Assembly: GCA_029706075.1 (NCBI GenBank)
Contig: JAINUG010000229.1
Location: 372,501 to 436,500, forward strand
From: Aldrovandia affinis
Lineage: Eukaryota > Chordata > Actinopteri > Notacanthiformes > Halosauridae
DNA: 64,000 nucleotides
Direction of reading: 5' to 3'
Position 1 is the stretch's first letter; each line of letters opens with the position of its first letter. The position numbers were made by a program, and so were the translations under genes. This document shows, in pieces, positions 1 through 12,937 of the stretch. Below the pieces are notes generated by a model. That model was given only the letters and a program-made list of their open reading frames with translations. It had not been told where the DNA came from and made no database searches.

Positions 1-52
1 TACGGCTCGCTGTCACCCACCACCGTGCGTTTCTGGAACGGGAAATCAAACG

Positions 53-235
53 GCAGTATTGACAGCTCGACGGCTTGGCAAGTGCTGGCTCAGAGGAGGC
101 GGTACATCGCCTTTGTCACTGCCGGTCTCAGGACTACGGCAGAGAACTCGTAAGATATATGTGGAAGTGGGATAATTGACGTGAAAAATGAGGATATAAT
201 TGGATACTAAAAAGGGGAAGAAAAAACTGCAGAAA
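53..235 (+). mobile_element. SINE family B 3' half
   Basis: It reads GACAGCTCGACGGCTTGGCA, GAGGAGGCGGTACATCGCC and an AT-rich end. Confidence 0.62.
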
Positions 236-732
236 GTAGAAAAAATGTTAAAAAACGCAGATCGTGTTCGCCCACGCTGGGGGTAACGGCGCGTGGCGTG
301 GCGCGACGGGCGCTTCGCTACGAGTTTACAAAACAAGGCTGCGGTGAAAACAACACGGGCCAGCTATTCTCCGGTCATTCAGACGCAGGCCGTAAAATCC
401 CAAAGGGACTGACCTCCACTGCAGCTCAAGAGGGATCACTTTCCCTGGGGCTTGACCCGGGGGGAGGGGGAGTATTTATAACGAAAACGTTACCCTCGCA
501 TCCCCCTGGGCAAGGGGGGGGTCCATCCCAGTGTGCCTCCTCTTGGGTACGGAATCAGACACACACAAAAAAGAGGCATTTTCCCCAAGAATGTGACCTT
601 CCCTACCATTCAGAGTCTAGAGTTTAATAGTCAAAATGGAAACTCACATCGATGACATACTGATAGGAAACATTCGCATAAGGTGGAAAATGTCTGTGTT
701 TCTGTGTTCCTCCACTCTCACATGTGAGATAA
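236..732. other. no gene seen
   Basis: Sequence of mixed composition with G and C runs near 460 and 510. No repeat family was recognised. Confidence 0.4.
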
Positions 733-931
733 CCTGCAGACACTGCAGCCCCTCCAGGACTGGAGTTAAACCTGCAGACACTGCGGCCCTCCAGGACTGG
801 AGGTAAACCTGCAGACACTGCGGCCCCTCCAGGACTGGAGTTAAACCTGCAGACACTGCGGCCCTCCAGGACTGGAGGTAAACCTGCGGACACTGCGGCC
901 CTCCAGGACTGGAGTTAAACCTGCAGACACT
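733..931. repeat. 37/38-bp minisatellite, about 5 units
   Basis: Units start CCTGCAGACACTGCGGCC and contain CCAGGACTGGAG. 38-bp units (GTTAAA end) alternate with 37-bp units (GGTAAA end). Confidence 0.93.
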
Positions 932-1328
932 CATATATATAAAACAATATTAATAAATATATTTTTAAAAAGAGGAAGGGAGGCTGAAGTTTGACTCATA
1001 TGGGCAGCTACGGAACACCAGTCTCACGGAAAACCAGGGAAGAGGAACAATTGACTTCTTCTCACAAGACATCTGCAATGTTTGTTTTGTCTTGTTTAGT
1101 TTGGTCCTCAGATAAGATGAGGCTTCCTTCTCCTCCGCCCAGCTCCCAGGACGACCGCTGGAGCACCAGGTTGCCGGGAGACTGTGGAGTGATGGTGTAA
1201 CCCTGGAGACGAGGATGCAGTCTGGGGCAAAGAAACCGGACTCAACGCCACGCACTAACGCCAACACCGGAGAGCACCTGGACTTTAGCACCTGACACCA
1301 GCATGTATTAAAACAGCTTTAACCCTGA

Positions 1329-1424
1329 GAGGGAGAGAGAGAGAGAGAGAGGGGGAGTGAGGGAGAGGGAAAGAGAGAGAGGGAGAGAGAGGGAGAGGGA
1401 GAGAGAGAGGGGGAGAGAGAGGAA

Positions 1425-1455
<31 letters not shown>

Positions 1456-1463
1456 GGGAGAGA

Positions 1464-1505
<42 letters not shown>

Positions 1506-1620
1506 GGGACAGAGAGAAGGAAAGTGAGAGGTGAAGAAAGAGAGAAAGAAGGAAAGTGAGAGGTGGAGAGAGAGAAGAAAAGAAAGGTGAAGAGAGAGAG
1601 AGAGAGAGAGAGAAGAGAGG

Positions 1621-1678
<58 letters not shown>

Positions 1679-1735
1679 GAGAGGAGAGAAGGAAAGTGAG
1701 AGGTGAAGAGAGGAGAGAGATTTATATGTAGGAAT
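1329..1735. repeat. (GA)n-rich tract with (GACA)n core
   Basis: About 400 bp of GAGAGAGG/GGAAAGTGAGAGG purine-rich repeat with a pure GACA block at about 1632-1677. Confidence 0.93.
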
Positions 1736-2457
1736 GTCAGCGCTGTCTCCGTTTACTCCTCACATTAGGTGACACTTGACCCTCTTTCCCCCCCAGCGGG
1801 GAAACGGCCTCACCTCAGGACACCAAGTCGCCACTCACACCAAAACACAGAACCAAGAGCGCAGTGGACAGAGAGAAGGGTGAGGTGAACGCTCCAGGCC
1901 CTACGGATCGAGCTCTCAACGAACACGACCGAGGAAGTCCATTTCCCGAACTCTGCTGCTGCCATACGCAAACTACAAACGCAAACACACCACTCAGAAT
2001 ATAAACTATTACTAATGTTCATTAATCCAGTCGTGCGTTCTGTAGGCCGCACTGGGGGCAGACTGGGGCGCTGTGGTCACCAGGGATGGTGCTTACGGTT
2101 AGTCACCAAAGTGCCAGCTACTGTCCAAACAAATGAGTTCCCTGAATTTCAAAATGGGCTACTTCCTGTTTCCCCCCTGAGAACATAAAATTAAACTCAA
2201 GTTCCTGTAATATTAAACCCCAATAGCGCGTGACTGACCACTTCTCACCACCTTTGAAATGACACACTAGTGGCTACAACAGCCACTTGTAGATTTGAGT
2301 CCTTGCACCCACATAACTGCAGTAATACTGGAATGGAATTACTGCAAGTATACAAATTCATTATACAAGTGTATATATTTATACAAGTTTTCTTCTACAT
2401 TTTGAACAGGAATCAAACTGGATAAGTAGAATTGATGGCAGGCCTAAAACGTGTTAA
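1736..2457. other. no gene seen
   Basis: Unique-looking, moderately AT-rich sequence without splice-consistent open frames. Confidence 0.4.
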
Positions 2458-2611
2458 TGCCGGCTCACCATCCCCCCTCCCCCTGGGGCGGACAGCCAAA
2501 TGCCATCCCCGATCAGGGCTCCCTGGCCTGGTAGAGACAGGTTTCAAACCGTGATAGGTGGCTCACACTCATAAACGGGTGCATTAGACCACTACGCTAT
2601 CGGAGGCCCCT
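2458..2611 (-). mobile_element. SINE family A head and body fragment
   Basis: Only the tRNA-like head and the GGGGCGGACAGCCAAATGCC part remain. Confidence 0.65.
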
Positions 2612-3052
2612 GGTGTGATATCAGCAAGTTTGGGATCTGGCAAAGTTTCTGGAACCCATCTTTCCAACCGCCAACAAGCGAGGTGCCCTGCCCTCCGTCC
2701 GACTGCAGGTCCCTGGACCATCGTGTAACCTGAGCTACAGCCGAGTGCGTGACCACATTCACACGCATCCCAATAAACCGCTAATAACCCCACGGGTCGC
2801 TCGGTCTGTATAAATAGCCTCGTAAAAACACACCGCGATCGGAGCAGAGTACACTGAACTTCCAGTGGAACTTCTTTCCAAATGGAAGACCTGGTGCGTC
2901 GACCTTTCACACACGGTTCAACGGGAATTAGCGAACACTAGGCGTGTGAACGCTTCTGTCCGACTACTTGCTCAAATCGGAATACCTGTTACCTGTGTGC
3001 ATGCCCACGTCAGAATGCCCGTTACCCATGCTACCAGAATAAGAAAAAATTA

Positions 3053-3337
3053 TTTTTGTTTCAGATTTTTCCCCCCCATTTTTTCTCCCAATTTAGTGGC
3101 CAATTATACCCTATATTTGTTTTAGATTTACCCTCCCCTGCAAACTCACTGTCCGCCTCCACGGGACGAGCGAATACCTCAAGGCAATGCACAGCCAAAC
3201 GCCACCCCCGATCAGGGCTCCCCACCAAGGCCAGTCTGGTACAGTCGGGTTTAGAACCGCGACCGTGATAGGCAGCTCACACTCGTAAAGGACCAGCCAA
3301 ACGGGTGCGTTAGAACACTATGCTATCCGGGGCCCCA
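3053..3337 (-). mobile_element. SINE family A, partly deleted
   Basis: The 3' end (TTTTTCTCCCAATTTAGTGG on plus) and head (ACTATGCTATCCGG) are present, with a shortened body. Confidence 0.72.
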
Positions 3338-3379
3338 GACACAAACCTGTTGACAGTGGACTTGTGGATATTCAGCGCA

Positions 3380-3965
3380 GTTTCAAAGAGTGTATAAAAG
3401 TATTGCCACACACATCATCAATTAGCTAGGCGCTCGTATATTAACATGCTGATTCCATAGGTATTCACTCCCTTAATACTTGCTAGAAGCACCTTTAGCT
3501 GCAATTACAGCTGTGAGGTTATTTGGGTAAGTCTACCAACTTTGCACATCTGGACACTGCATCTTCTTTACAAAATTGCTCAAGATCCATCGGGTTCGAT
3601 GGGGAACAGCAATTTTCAAATCTTTCCACAGATTCTCAACGGGATTGAGGTCTGGGCTTTGACTGGGCCACTCCAGGACATAGATTTCTTTCTTTGTTTT
3701 GTAATTAAATCACTCCAATGTGTCTTTTGTTGTAGGCTGTGAGTCATTGTCCTGCTGGAATATAAAAGTCCCAGATCTCTCACAGACTGTAGCAGGTTTT
3801 CCTTTGAGATTTGTCTATAGAGACATTTTCTTTGTTTGGCATTATAGAGTATTTTGTGAAGATCAGTGACAAGAAACACAAATTAAATCCATGCCGATTC
3901 CATGAAAGTAAGAAAATAAAACGTGAAAAATGCCAACAGGGAGGGTGAATACCCACTGTATAAAA
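3380..3965 (-). mobile_element. degraded Tc1-like element fragment
   Basis: The minus strand contains remnants of the Tc1 catalytic C-terminus, including the block normally reading SPDLNP (around 3635-3670). It has many frameshifts. No clear terminal repeats were found. Confidence 0.65.
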
Positions 3966-6200
3966 CTGCTTTACTCTGATTAGTTTTGGACATGTAAATG
4001 GGAACCTTCGCTGGCTGACCTCACATGACCAACATCATATAAGCAGTTTATCCAGAACGAATCCATTCAGAATGGGCAAATATTCACCATGAAAACGGCG
4101 TCACTGGCTCACAGGGTGCCCTTCTCGCCTGCAGAATCACAAAATCACAGACAGAACTGCAGAACTGACCACTGGATAGAGTTTCCATTTTCAAAACACT
4201 ATGAACTAAAAGCAGCTCATTCCAGCGTAGTTCACAATAGCTTAAAAACTACCGTTTAATTTCAGCTACTTGTTCACTTTTTTTTTGACACATTTCTATA
4301 ATTAAACTACATTAAAGCTACAATCATCACTGAGAATGAGCCTTTTTTTCCCCAGTTACTGTGCTGTCCGATTTAAATAGCTACATCCGTATGCTAGTCC
4401 AAGGGCGTTTATAAACTTCCTTGGCTAATCGATGAGGGAAAAAAAGAGAAAGCAAATTTTGAAAAGACACCCAAAAAAAAAAAAGAAGTAAAACAACCTG
4501 AATTTGCCCTTTTCAAAAAGGGAAAATCCGTTTCCCTACAGCAAGCTGTGGTATGCAAACAGGCCATTATTAGTGTCAGCACGGAGACAGAGTCTGGCTG
4601 AATCAGCTGTGAGGAGAGATTCATCTCCCTGCCTTGGAACAGCTCTTCACAAACGGGCGCTTGACAGCGCTAAGCAGCCGTGCGCAGGGCGCCAGCGTGA
4701 GCTAAAAGACCTCCAGCGACAGGCCCGTTATCGCGGCGATATCACCGCCTCTCCTCTGTCAGCGCCCAGCGCGTAGGGACGCGGGGGAAAGCGCCATCGA
4801 GAGCAGATAAGCAGCTCTGTATCGTACAGCAGAGCTATCCACAGAGGAAACACCCACTCAGACCTCCAGACCAAACTCTACAAATGCCAACCTTAACAAC
4901 GTAGCTGCCACCTGGACCACAGAATATTATATAAGCCCACCGTCTCCAAAGTCCATCCCTGCAGTCAAACAAGCCCCTTGGGCCAAACCTTTTAATTAGG
5001 CAATTAAGTGTCCCCTCCCAGGGGGTCATCTATTACCTCCTGCACAATGTGCAGCGCTCGCCTTACTAAGGTCTTACTTTACTCTGAGCTGACGGGGAAA
5101 CTAAGTCCTCGGGAAAGATGGAACGTGAGTTGACGAGTTCGGCCGATCCCCCCGTTTGGGCCCCGAATACGAAACCCAGCTGCAGGGCGACCGCGCTGCC
5201 GAACACCGATCTCGAATTTCAGACACTCGCCGTAAAATGACAACAGGGGCGGAAACCAGACTCTTCCTGCAGCGGCAACGTCAAGCGTTTCAGGGCTTCG
5301 GTCCAAGGGGCTCTTAAATCACGCGACTGAGAGAAGGGCCGGCACAAAGGATGAACCCTAAACAGAATTTTGGTTCCCGCCCAAACAGAGGATGGCCAAG
5401 CGTGGATTACGCATCGATGTGCTGCTGATACACGACAATATTCTGTCCTCTCCCAAGAGCACAGCCAGAATAACCGACATTTTGATTGCACTGAACGTTT
5501 CTTTCATCGAAACTTAAGACAACTGTGGAAATTTTAAAGCAGCCATCTTTAAACTTGTTTGATAAAAAGCAACGCACTCCTTCCTCGAGGATGGCAGGTG
5601 GCTCTACGGCACTTGGCAGAATGAGAATGCGGCAGCTTCCAGGCGAAATGAGATTATATCTGTAAAAGGCAGCGCTGTGTACACACTCGAGCCCTCTGGG
5701 GACACAGATGCGTAGGAGGAGAGATATCGCTCGCTGGCGCGGAGTCAAGCTCAGCTAATCCACGGTCAGAGTCAATTTGGCAGCCAAGCAATCTTATAAC
5801 CGACCCTTATCGATTTCTCTGGCCCTGTAAGGGCAGAGAAACTTGATTCGCTTTCTTAGAAGGATAATGGCCAGGCGGTCATTAACAACTTGACTGTCAC
5901 AACCCCAACGCCGTCCCCATCACTGTCTCCGTCTCCCTCACACTGCAGCAGGAAGCCAAAGAAGTCTTCAGGCAAGTTTTTAAACCCTATTTTCTGACGA
6001 AATTTGAAAAGCCTAATTTGTGTTTGTTCGTGCCCAACACTGCAACCCCCCCTGTGTCAATTAGGAAGAGCTCAGACAAGCTGTGCTCTCCTCCAAAACA
6101 CGATGTCAGCAAATTCTTCTTTTCACTCCATAGCCCACCGGTCAGAGGAGGACACCTCAAGTGCAGCTGGTGCAGGCAGACTACGGACGGTACTGGCACA
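3966..6200. other. unique sequence, no gene seen
   Basis: This is the longest stretch (about 2.2 kb) with almost no recognisable repeat. It includes homeobox-type AATTAGGCAATTAAG at about 4996-5010 and a dense mix of CpGs at 5100-5750. It could hold conserved non-coding elements, but that cannot be told from one sequence. Confidence 0.4.
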
Positions 6201-6915
6201 ATGCAGACCGTGGGGCTCATCCACACACTAGAACAGTGCCTTAACAGGATGCAGACCGTGGGGCTCATCCACACACTAGAACAGTGTCTTAACAGGGTGC
6301 AGACCGTGGGGCTCATCCACACACTAGAACAGTGTCTTAACAGGATGCAGACCGTGGGGCTCATCCACACACTAGAACAGTGTCTTAACAGGGTGCAGAC
6401 CGTGGGGCTCATCCACACACTAGAACAGTGTCTTAACAGGATGCAGACCGTGGGGCTCATCCACACACTAGAACAGTGTCTTAACAGGATGCAGACCGTG
6501 GGGCTCATCCACACACTAGAACAGTGTCTTAACAGGATGCAGACCGTGGGGCTCATCCACACACTAGAACAGTGTCTTAACAGGATGCAGACCGTGGGGC
6601 TCATCCACACACTAGAACAGTGTCTTAACAGGATGCAGACCGTGGGGCTCATCCACACACTAGAACAGTGTCTTAACAGGATGCAGACCGTCTCATCCAC
6701 ACACTAGAACAGTGTCTTAACAGGATGCAGACCGTGGGGCTCATCCACACACTAGAACAGTGCCTTAACAGCATGCAGACCGTGGGGCTCATCCACACAC
6801 TAGAACAGTGTCTTAACAGGGTGCAGACCGTGGGGCTCATCCCCACACTAGAACAGCGTCTTAACAGGGTGCAGACCATGGGGCTCATCCACACACTAGA
6901 ACAGTGCCTTAAGGC
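6201..6915. repeat. 48-bp minisatellite, 15 units
   Basis: The unit begins ATGCAGACCGTGGGGCTCAT and ends AGTGTCTTAACAGG. Units start at 6201, 6249, 6297 and so on; the unit at 6681 lacks 5 bp. Because 48 is a multiple of three, long open frames appear on both strands by chance. Confidence 0.97.
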
Positions 6916-7046
6916 CCGGAGGCAAAGAGGCTACGCAACGACGCACGGCTGCATGTGGCTCAGGCCCCAGTAGCGCATGGGGTCCCCACGTTTATACGAG
7001 CCACACTTCACTCTCTCCCCATCGGCCTGTCAAACAGGAGGTGTCT

Positions 7047-7405
7047 GGGGCGGTGGGTAGCGTAGCTGTCTAACGCACCATATCTGGGCTGGTCCGATAC
7101 GGTGTGCGCTGCCTGTCAGGGACGCGGTTCTAAACCCAGTCTCTACCAGACCGGCCCTGGTCGTCAGCCCCGATCGGGGGTGGGGGCGTTTGGCTGTCCG
7201 CCCCAGGGGGAGGGGGGAGGGTGAGCCGCCTCGGGTCCGCTGTGAGGCACGTAAGGGAGTCTCCAGAACGTGGGTGGGGGCGAATTCCGTTTCGAAGGAA
7301 GCAGTTTGCTGCCCTCTGAGAATTAGCTTGCCTCATAGAGATGAGCGGCGGACCCATGTGGGGAGGGTAAATCTAAATAAATAAAGGGTGTAATTGGCTA
7401 CTAAA
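7047..7405 (+). mobile_element. tRNA-derived SINE, family A, full length
   Basis: The head GGTAGCGTAGCTGTCTAACG (box A) and GGTTCTAAACC (box B) are followed by the GGCTGTCCGCCCCAGGGGGA body and an end reading GGTGTAATTGGCTACTAAAT. This family is the commonest repeat in the window, with about 15 copies. The body and end are shared with family B. Confidence 0.8.
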
Positions 7406-7624
7406 TTGCAAACACAACCTCAATGCCTACAGGCTGGGGGGGAGGCTGGGGGGGGTCTCTAGTTTCTCATTTCTCTTCAGGTCTCAACAAGCCGGTTCGA
7501 GGCCTTGCTTCAGTACAAACACAATGCACCAGTCGCCATTATCACCTACTACTTCCACACTACATCCAGCGAAAATATGTCCCAGTCGTAGCTGCATGAA
7601 CAAGGCCAGCCCACTGTTTCATTT

Positions 7625-7715
7625 TATTTGCTTCAGATTTCTTCCAATTTAGTAGCCGATTCGACCCTCGATTCGCCCTCCCCTCACGAGCCCGCCCAGA
7701 CCAAGGGCGAAAGGC
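7625..7715 (-). mobile_element. SINE family A 3' fragment
   Basis: Only the 3' part (CAATTTAGTAGCCGATTCGA on plus) is seen. Confidence 0.5.
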
Positions 7716-8201
7716 TCTCTCATTCCGGCGCAGGGCTGTTCACTGGTCAAGAAACGCTGGAGAGGATTCCACTAAACTGTCCGGCTAATTACAGCCAGCA
7801 GGGTGAAGAGGGCATCCTCTCACTAGGTCTAAAATAGACGACACTCAAGTCAACACAGGGCACAGCTGCTGATATTAGGGAAACGGCGTGCGTGGGCAGA
7901 GCAACTTCCACCAAGAAAATGCTCGTTTATACAACATGCTCACCGATACACATGCAGCTGACAGAACGTGTCATATCCTGCTGTAGAGGAGCTCGGAAGA
8001 TGTGAGTTAAGCGCGTGAGCGTCCGCTGCAGGAAGTGATGTCAATAAGAGTCACGATTGGTTCCCCTTGGCTGGGGACTCTGGTCTTTAAGCTCAGTGGG
8101 CTAATCGTGTCTCTTGCGGCGTTGAGATCCTCGGTGCTAAACTTTGCTGCAGTCTTAACCAACTCCATTACACTGCTTCAGCCATAGTTCTGCCCACAGA
8201 G

Positions 8202-8490
8202 TGAATAGAATATTCTTTATTGCCATGTTACACAAGGTCATTGGAATTTGTCTTTTCGCATACCTTTCCTAAGAGAGGTCTGAGCGCAGGGTCAGCCATA
8301 GTACAGCGCCCCCAGAGCAGTTTTAGGGGTTCAGTGCTTTGCTCAAGGGCACTTCGGCAGTGCCTCAGGAAGTGAACCAGCAGCCAACCTTTTCCAGTTC
8401 ATTGTTTTTTCATTTTGGCCTTCCTGGGATTCGAACCAGCAACCCTCCGCTTGCCAGCCCGTGACGCTAACCACTGAGCCACTACTGCCC
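8202..8490 (-). mobile_element. tRNA-derived SINE with a different tail
   Basis: The minus strand has a head (GTAGTGGCTCAGTGGTTAGC, box B GGTTCGAATCC) and an end AATAAAGAATATTCTATTC that resembles the end of the element at 50053. Confidence 0.62.
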
Positions 8491-8714
8491 ATATGTGAGT
8501 GAACAACATATCGCCTGTAGCCCGCTATTGAGGTCAATCATTACTACCATAAAAATGATAGTGACAACATCAATGGAGACTAATCACACACACAACAGGG
8601 TATAAAGATGTCACGCTTCTGTCGCCAAGGGCAACAAGCGGCCAGGGTTCCATCCTTCCCCTATCAGAGGTGCAAAGTTCATTTTATATGATGGGACTTG
8701 ACTAGGTGCGTTTG

Positions 8715-9185
8715 CATTTGTTTGTTTGTTTATTTGACAGGGACAGTGCACAGCTTCTTAGCTGTGCCAGAGTTAGATATAAAGCTCATTTACAATCTGT
8801 AGTCCCCTGGGCAGGAAACAGATTTTTAAAAACATCTGTGTTAAGAAAATTAACACTGTAGTACAAAAACACAATTACAAGACAATACATATGATTAAGA
8901 CACCGAGTTTGCGTTGGATGCGTAATGAGGACATGATTGGGTTTATTTTAGCCATGATTTAATCTTGGATTTAAAATCAGTAACGCTGCAGTAACGATCT
9001 TATACAACCTGGTACTGAGTTCCAAATGAACAAAGCCATCCCAGACCAAGAAAAGTGAAGATATGCACATTAAAGAAAGTGCATGACAATACGCAGAGAG
9101 CAGGTTTTGCTTTGCCTCCATATTTAGGCATTTTTGTTGGTTAAGGCAGCCATAAGTTTCAGTGTAATGGACATGAACCGATATT
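8715..9185 (-). mobile_element. possible LINE 3' region
   Basis: The TTTATTTGACAGGGACAGTG start after a (TTTG)n run and the AT-rich body suggest a reverse-oriented LINE untranslated region. No coding motif is readable. Confidence 0.3.
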
Positions 9186-11149
9186 GAAATATTAGGCTAC
9201 ACTCCCCCGATCCTGTGATTATTTAAAAACTTCCATAACAGTGTTTAAAAATACATATTCAGGACAGTAACATTGACCTGGGTGAAAAGCAGAAAGTAGG
9301 CCAATACAACCAGGTCTTTGTAAATACCAACAGGGGACTGGAATTGGTTCAAGCTTGTTCCAAACTTCAACTGAAAAATTGACTTGTTTGCAAGTCTTAT
9401 GAACATTTCGCAGACACCCAGGGTTAAGGTGTGACTTTGAACACGTTAATGTCTCATTGTGCATCTTAGATCTGAAAGTCATTGTTGCGTAGCACATTTT
9501 ATTCTTCTTTTAACGATAAATACCCAATATCAATTACCTAATCATTTCTAAACTAGACACACAAGCCTAGGTTCAGCTCATGAGTTGCTACACAAACACA
9601 TTCGTTTCTATCTTTAAATTGTCAGTGAATCCAACCTCTTATTTTTGGAACGCTAACCAAGACGAGGTAAGCTACACCTAGTAAAAAAAGGGATCACATC
9701 TTGTTATTCAAAACTCACAGCATTTGACATCAGCACGCATTCTTTGAGCAAATACCTTCCATGTTTACATTTATGGGATCCAAGTAGGGAGGATAATATA
9801 TTGTCATCCGTAAATGCTCGACTTCACCATCCATTACATAATACTTCACACGTTTTACGACGTGCAAATGCAACTCGTTTGACATGTAAATATTTATGCA
9901 GCTAGCGCTAGCTAAGTCGCCATATTTGGACAGTAGCGTGTCCCCTCCACCCCAATATCTCTCCAGAAACAAGAGGCAGGCGACCAAGCGAATGTTAGCT
10001 ATTAGCTCATATGCAAAGTGTGCCAACATCTCGTTTAAAACAACACAAATGGAACAGAATAGTCTCGCTAGCGAGCTGACAGCCCTCTCTTTTTTTTTAA
10101 ACAGCGTTATTGTTGCTAGCTACCTTATTGTGATCATGACTGCATTAGCTAGATAGCCTAGCAGGCTGCTCTGCACATGAGATAGATGTCCGTTTAAAAT
10201 GAGCTAACTAGCAAGTTAACCAGCCACCAAACACTCAGAAATCTGCACACGGGGTGTGTATTATATTCAAAATGCGGCCAGACTGCCTACGTAAATAGTT
10301 TAACGTTTTACTGCCGAGAACAGCACACTAGAACACAGCTAACGTTACCTAGCTAGGTGGGTAGAGTTGGCTAGCTGGCTATGCTAACTAGCCCAGCCGC
10401 CTAGCCCACCCGCGGTAGCTAGGTAACGACGCTAGGCCAAAAGCGACCTGCAGCTTCAGCGCTCGGGAATTTGTTTGAGCTAAACAAGCACGCAGAACAT
10501 GTTTGCTGGAAAAATACTTCAACATAAGAGCGAGGTTATGTGTCCCGCATTAGCCACAGGAACACAGATGTTATCCGGGGGGGGGGGACAGTAGTCCATT
10601 AGGCAACTTAAGTTTGCGAGCTAGCAATAGCTGGTTAACGTTAGCTACCTTAATCCAATAAGGAGCTAGTTAGCTGGCATTACAGAAGTCACACTTGGTA
10701 ACGATACTTGTATAATATAATATAATAGCAGAGGGAACGCTAGCACTAAGGTAACGCTAGGTCGGTATCTTTCTGGTCAACTACCCTATTTTAGCAGTAT
10801 AAACACACAGCAGAAAGTGGGTCACAGCATCATGTAGATATATAGGCTAATTAATTTTAGCTCAACGCCAGACATTTTATATTTTATTTAGCACAATCTT
10901 TCTAATGTTATCGTGCTAATCTTCTGACGTTGGTTAGCTTTCAGGGGCAACGATCGATCGCTAATCACAAACATATTTGTGTGATGCGCCTTAATGTGCT
11001 TTGCTCGTTTTAGTAAGCCCATTGCAAAAAAAAACTGTACAACTTTTATCTAGCGTTTGAGAACGTTAACTTTTATCAGCTAAACGATAAGAAATCCAGG
11101 ATTGCCAACTACCCACTCATCTTAGTAATTACACTCCGACGACAGGTTT
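9186..11149. other. GCTAGC-rich sequence, no gene confirmed
   Basis: Short GCTAGC/TTAGCTA words recur densely between about 9890 and 10960, a low-complexity pattern often seen near fish promoters. A G run lies near 10580. Open frames at 9730-10156 on both strands are not recognised. Confidence 0.4.
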
Positions 11150-11260
11150 TGATCCTTAACGCAGGACGACACGTTTTAATTTGGCCGTTTTTAACTTTCA
11201 CGAAAACCCCCCGTTTTTCTCGCTTTAGCACCACTGTGCTAATAATGTTCTCCGCCATGT
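11150..11260 (-). other. short open frame with good start context
   Basis: ATG at 11257-11259 (context ACATGGCGG) opens MAENIISTVVLKREKRGVFV and continues to a stop about 50 codons on. A GC-rich segment with a clean donor CACACGGTGAGTACT lies upstream near 11660-11675, so this could be a 5' exon pair of a minus-strand gene. No downstream exon was identified and the protein is not recognised. Confidence 0.25.
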
Positions 11261-11312
11261 TCCACTGGGGTAAAGATGCGATTGAACTTTAGCTGGGTTA
11301 ATCAGTGCCAGC

Positions 11313-11412
11313 TACATTTTACATTTTTAAAAACATTGTAAGGCATTTAGCAGACGCTCTTATCCAGAGCGACTCACAAACACGTGCATTAATACATGGT
11401 ATGGTCAACACC
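11313..11412 (-). mobile_element. L2-like tail fragment
   Basis: It is a short piece with GCTCTTATCCAGAGCGACT and GTGCATTAATACATGGTA. Confidence 0.62.
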
Positions 11413-11599
11413 ATTGATCACAATATCGATCATAATATAGCTAACGGCTACAGCGAACTTAGCCAGCTACCTCCCTTCCGCCCCGGCCTGTGTGCACACT
11501 GCCAATGGAGTGCAAATTACTCGGGATCTGGGCCAGGATCGATCATTTACATCCCAAATCCCGACATCCATGCTTGACTGACCCCATACTCGTGTGTCC

Positions 11600-11800
11600 T
11601 GAGGTGGCAATACTTGGACTGAGCCCCTCTGACAGCCGTGGTCACCGGGTAAAGTTGGCGGAGTACTCACCGTGTGGCCCTCCGGTTCTCCGCAGCTCCG
11701 CCGGTGTCCTCGGTGTGGGATCAGCTCCGGTCTCCGCCAGACGTCATCCCTCCAAGCCTTCCAACACTCGTGTGCTCTTAAAAGGGCAACACCAACACGA
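11600..11800 (-). promoter_or_regulatory. possible CpG-type promoter and untranslated exon
   Basis: GC-rich unique sequence with CpGs and a strong minus-strand donor (GGTGAGTAC) near 11667. Transcription is not proven. Confidence 0.3.
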
Positions 11801-11856
11801 TTCGCTCTCTGCAACACTTATTGCATTAAACTCCACCAAACATTCACGCTTAAAGT

Positions 11857-11936
11857 AATGCAATGTGTCTTTTAATGATGTAATGCAATGTGTCTTTTAA
11901 TGGTGTAATGCAATGTGTATTTTAATGGTGTAATGT
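11857..11936. repeat. 25-bp repeat, 3 units
   Basis: Three units beginning TAATGCAATGTGTCTTTTAA. Confidence 0.88.
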
Positions 11937-12607
11937 TGCACAGTCTGACTTATTCTTATTTGTTGTGATGCCTGTTTTACTGTGTTTATGTTATTTGAGC
12001 TATATATGGAGCCAAATACACATTTCCATTTTTAACTGAAATGGACAATAAAGCTTTTTGAATGAAACACACTGAACCTCTTAACATTTTTATTTCAGAT
12101 ATATAATATATGCTCTTATTGCTACAGTACGAGTGCAGAATTTGCATATTGAACAATGCCGCAGGTATGAATCTGCATGAAAACGCACCTATCAGCACCA
12201 CTTTAAAGAATAGCGTGTGCTCTCTGTTAGCACAGCATGTGGGTGTGGTTTTATTGGTTTTGATTGGTGTAGATTAGTCACTTTGGGGAAACTTGAGCCA
12301 ATCGTAGTTAATTGTCTTTAATCGTACTTAATCATAGTAATCGTAGTTAACAGTGGTTCTGTGGTAAATTCACCAGACTTGTCTGTCCTCCGACTCGGCG
12401 CATAAATGCAGCTTCTAATTTGGGAATATGTATAATTTAGGTCATAATAAACATATTTCCAGGCATTTGTGCATTTGTTCTCAATCCCCTACCATATTCA
12501 GGAAGCAGTTTACGGGGGGAAAAACCTATCTGTGCCCTGATTGTCTCCCCTGAGAATTGGAAGTGGAAAGTCTGTTCGGAAAGTTCCAATAATCACACAT
12601 CACCTTT
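11937..12607. other. AT-rich, possible retroelement end, no gene seen
   Basis: GACAATAAAGCTTTTTGAATG near 12042-12062 looks like a retroelement or transcript 3' end. The remainder is unique. Confidence 0.35.
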
Positions 12608-12937
12608 TTATTTCCGATTTTTCCAATTTTACCCCGATTTTCTCCAAATTTGGTAGCCAATTACTCCCGGTAGTTCAATCCCCTCCCTCGTAGTTCGCTG
12701 CCGTAGTCCTGTGACCTGCAGTGACAATGGCGAAGCGCTGCCTCCTCCGAGACAGCACTCCTCGCGCTGTCGACTAATTCCGGCACCCCAGAGCCACTCC
12801 TGTGCGCAGCGAACTGTGTCGGCTTCCTTCCCCCCTCCCTGGGGCGGACAGCCAATTGCTGCCCCGATGGCACTCCCGGCCAGACCCGACTCTGGCACGA
12901 TGGGGAATCGAACCCCGGTCGCCGTGGCCAGCGTACA
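12608..12937 (-). mobile_element. tRNA-derived SINE, family B
   Basis: The minus strand shows a head with box B (GGTTCGATTCCCC), a body shared with family A (GGCTGTCCGCCCCAGGGAGG) and the end GGCTACCAAATTTGGAGAAA. Its head end is interrupted by the V-SINE at 12938. Confidence 0.78.

Noticed and set aside
5987-6973. Long open frames on both strands encoding 16-residue repeats ([16 protein letters not shown] and [16 protein letters not shown]).
   Set aside because: They follow from a 48-bp minisatellite, whose length is a multiple of three. Frames stay open on both strands at once and there is no splice or promoter context.
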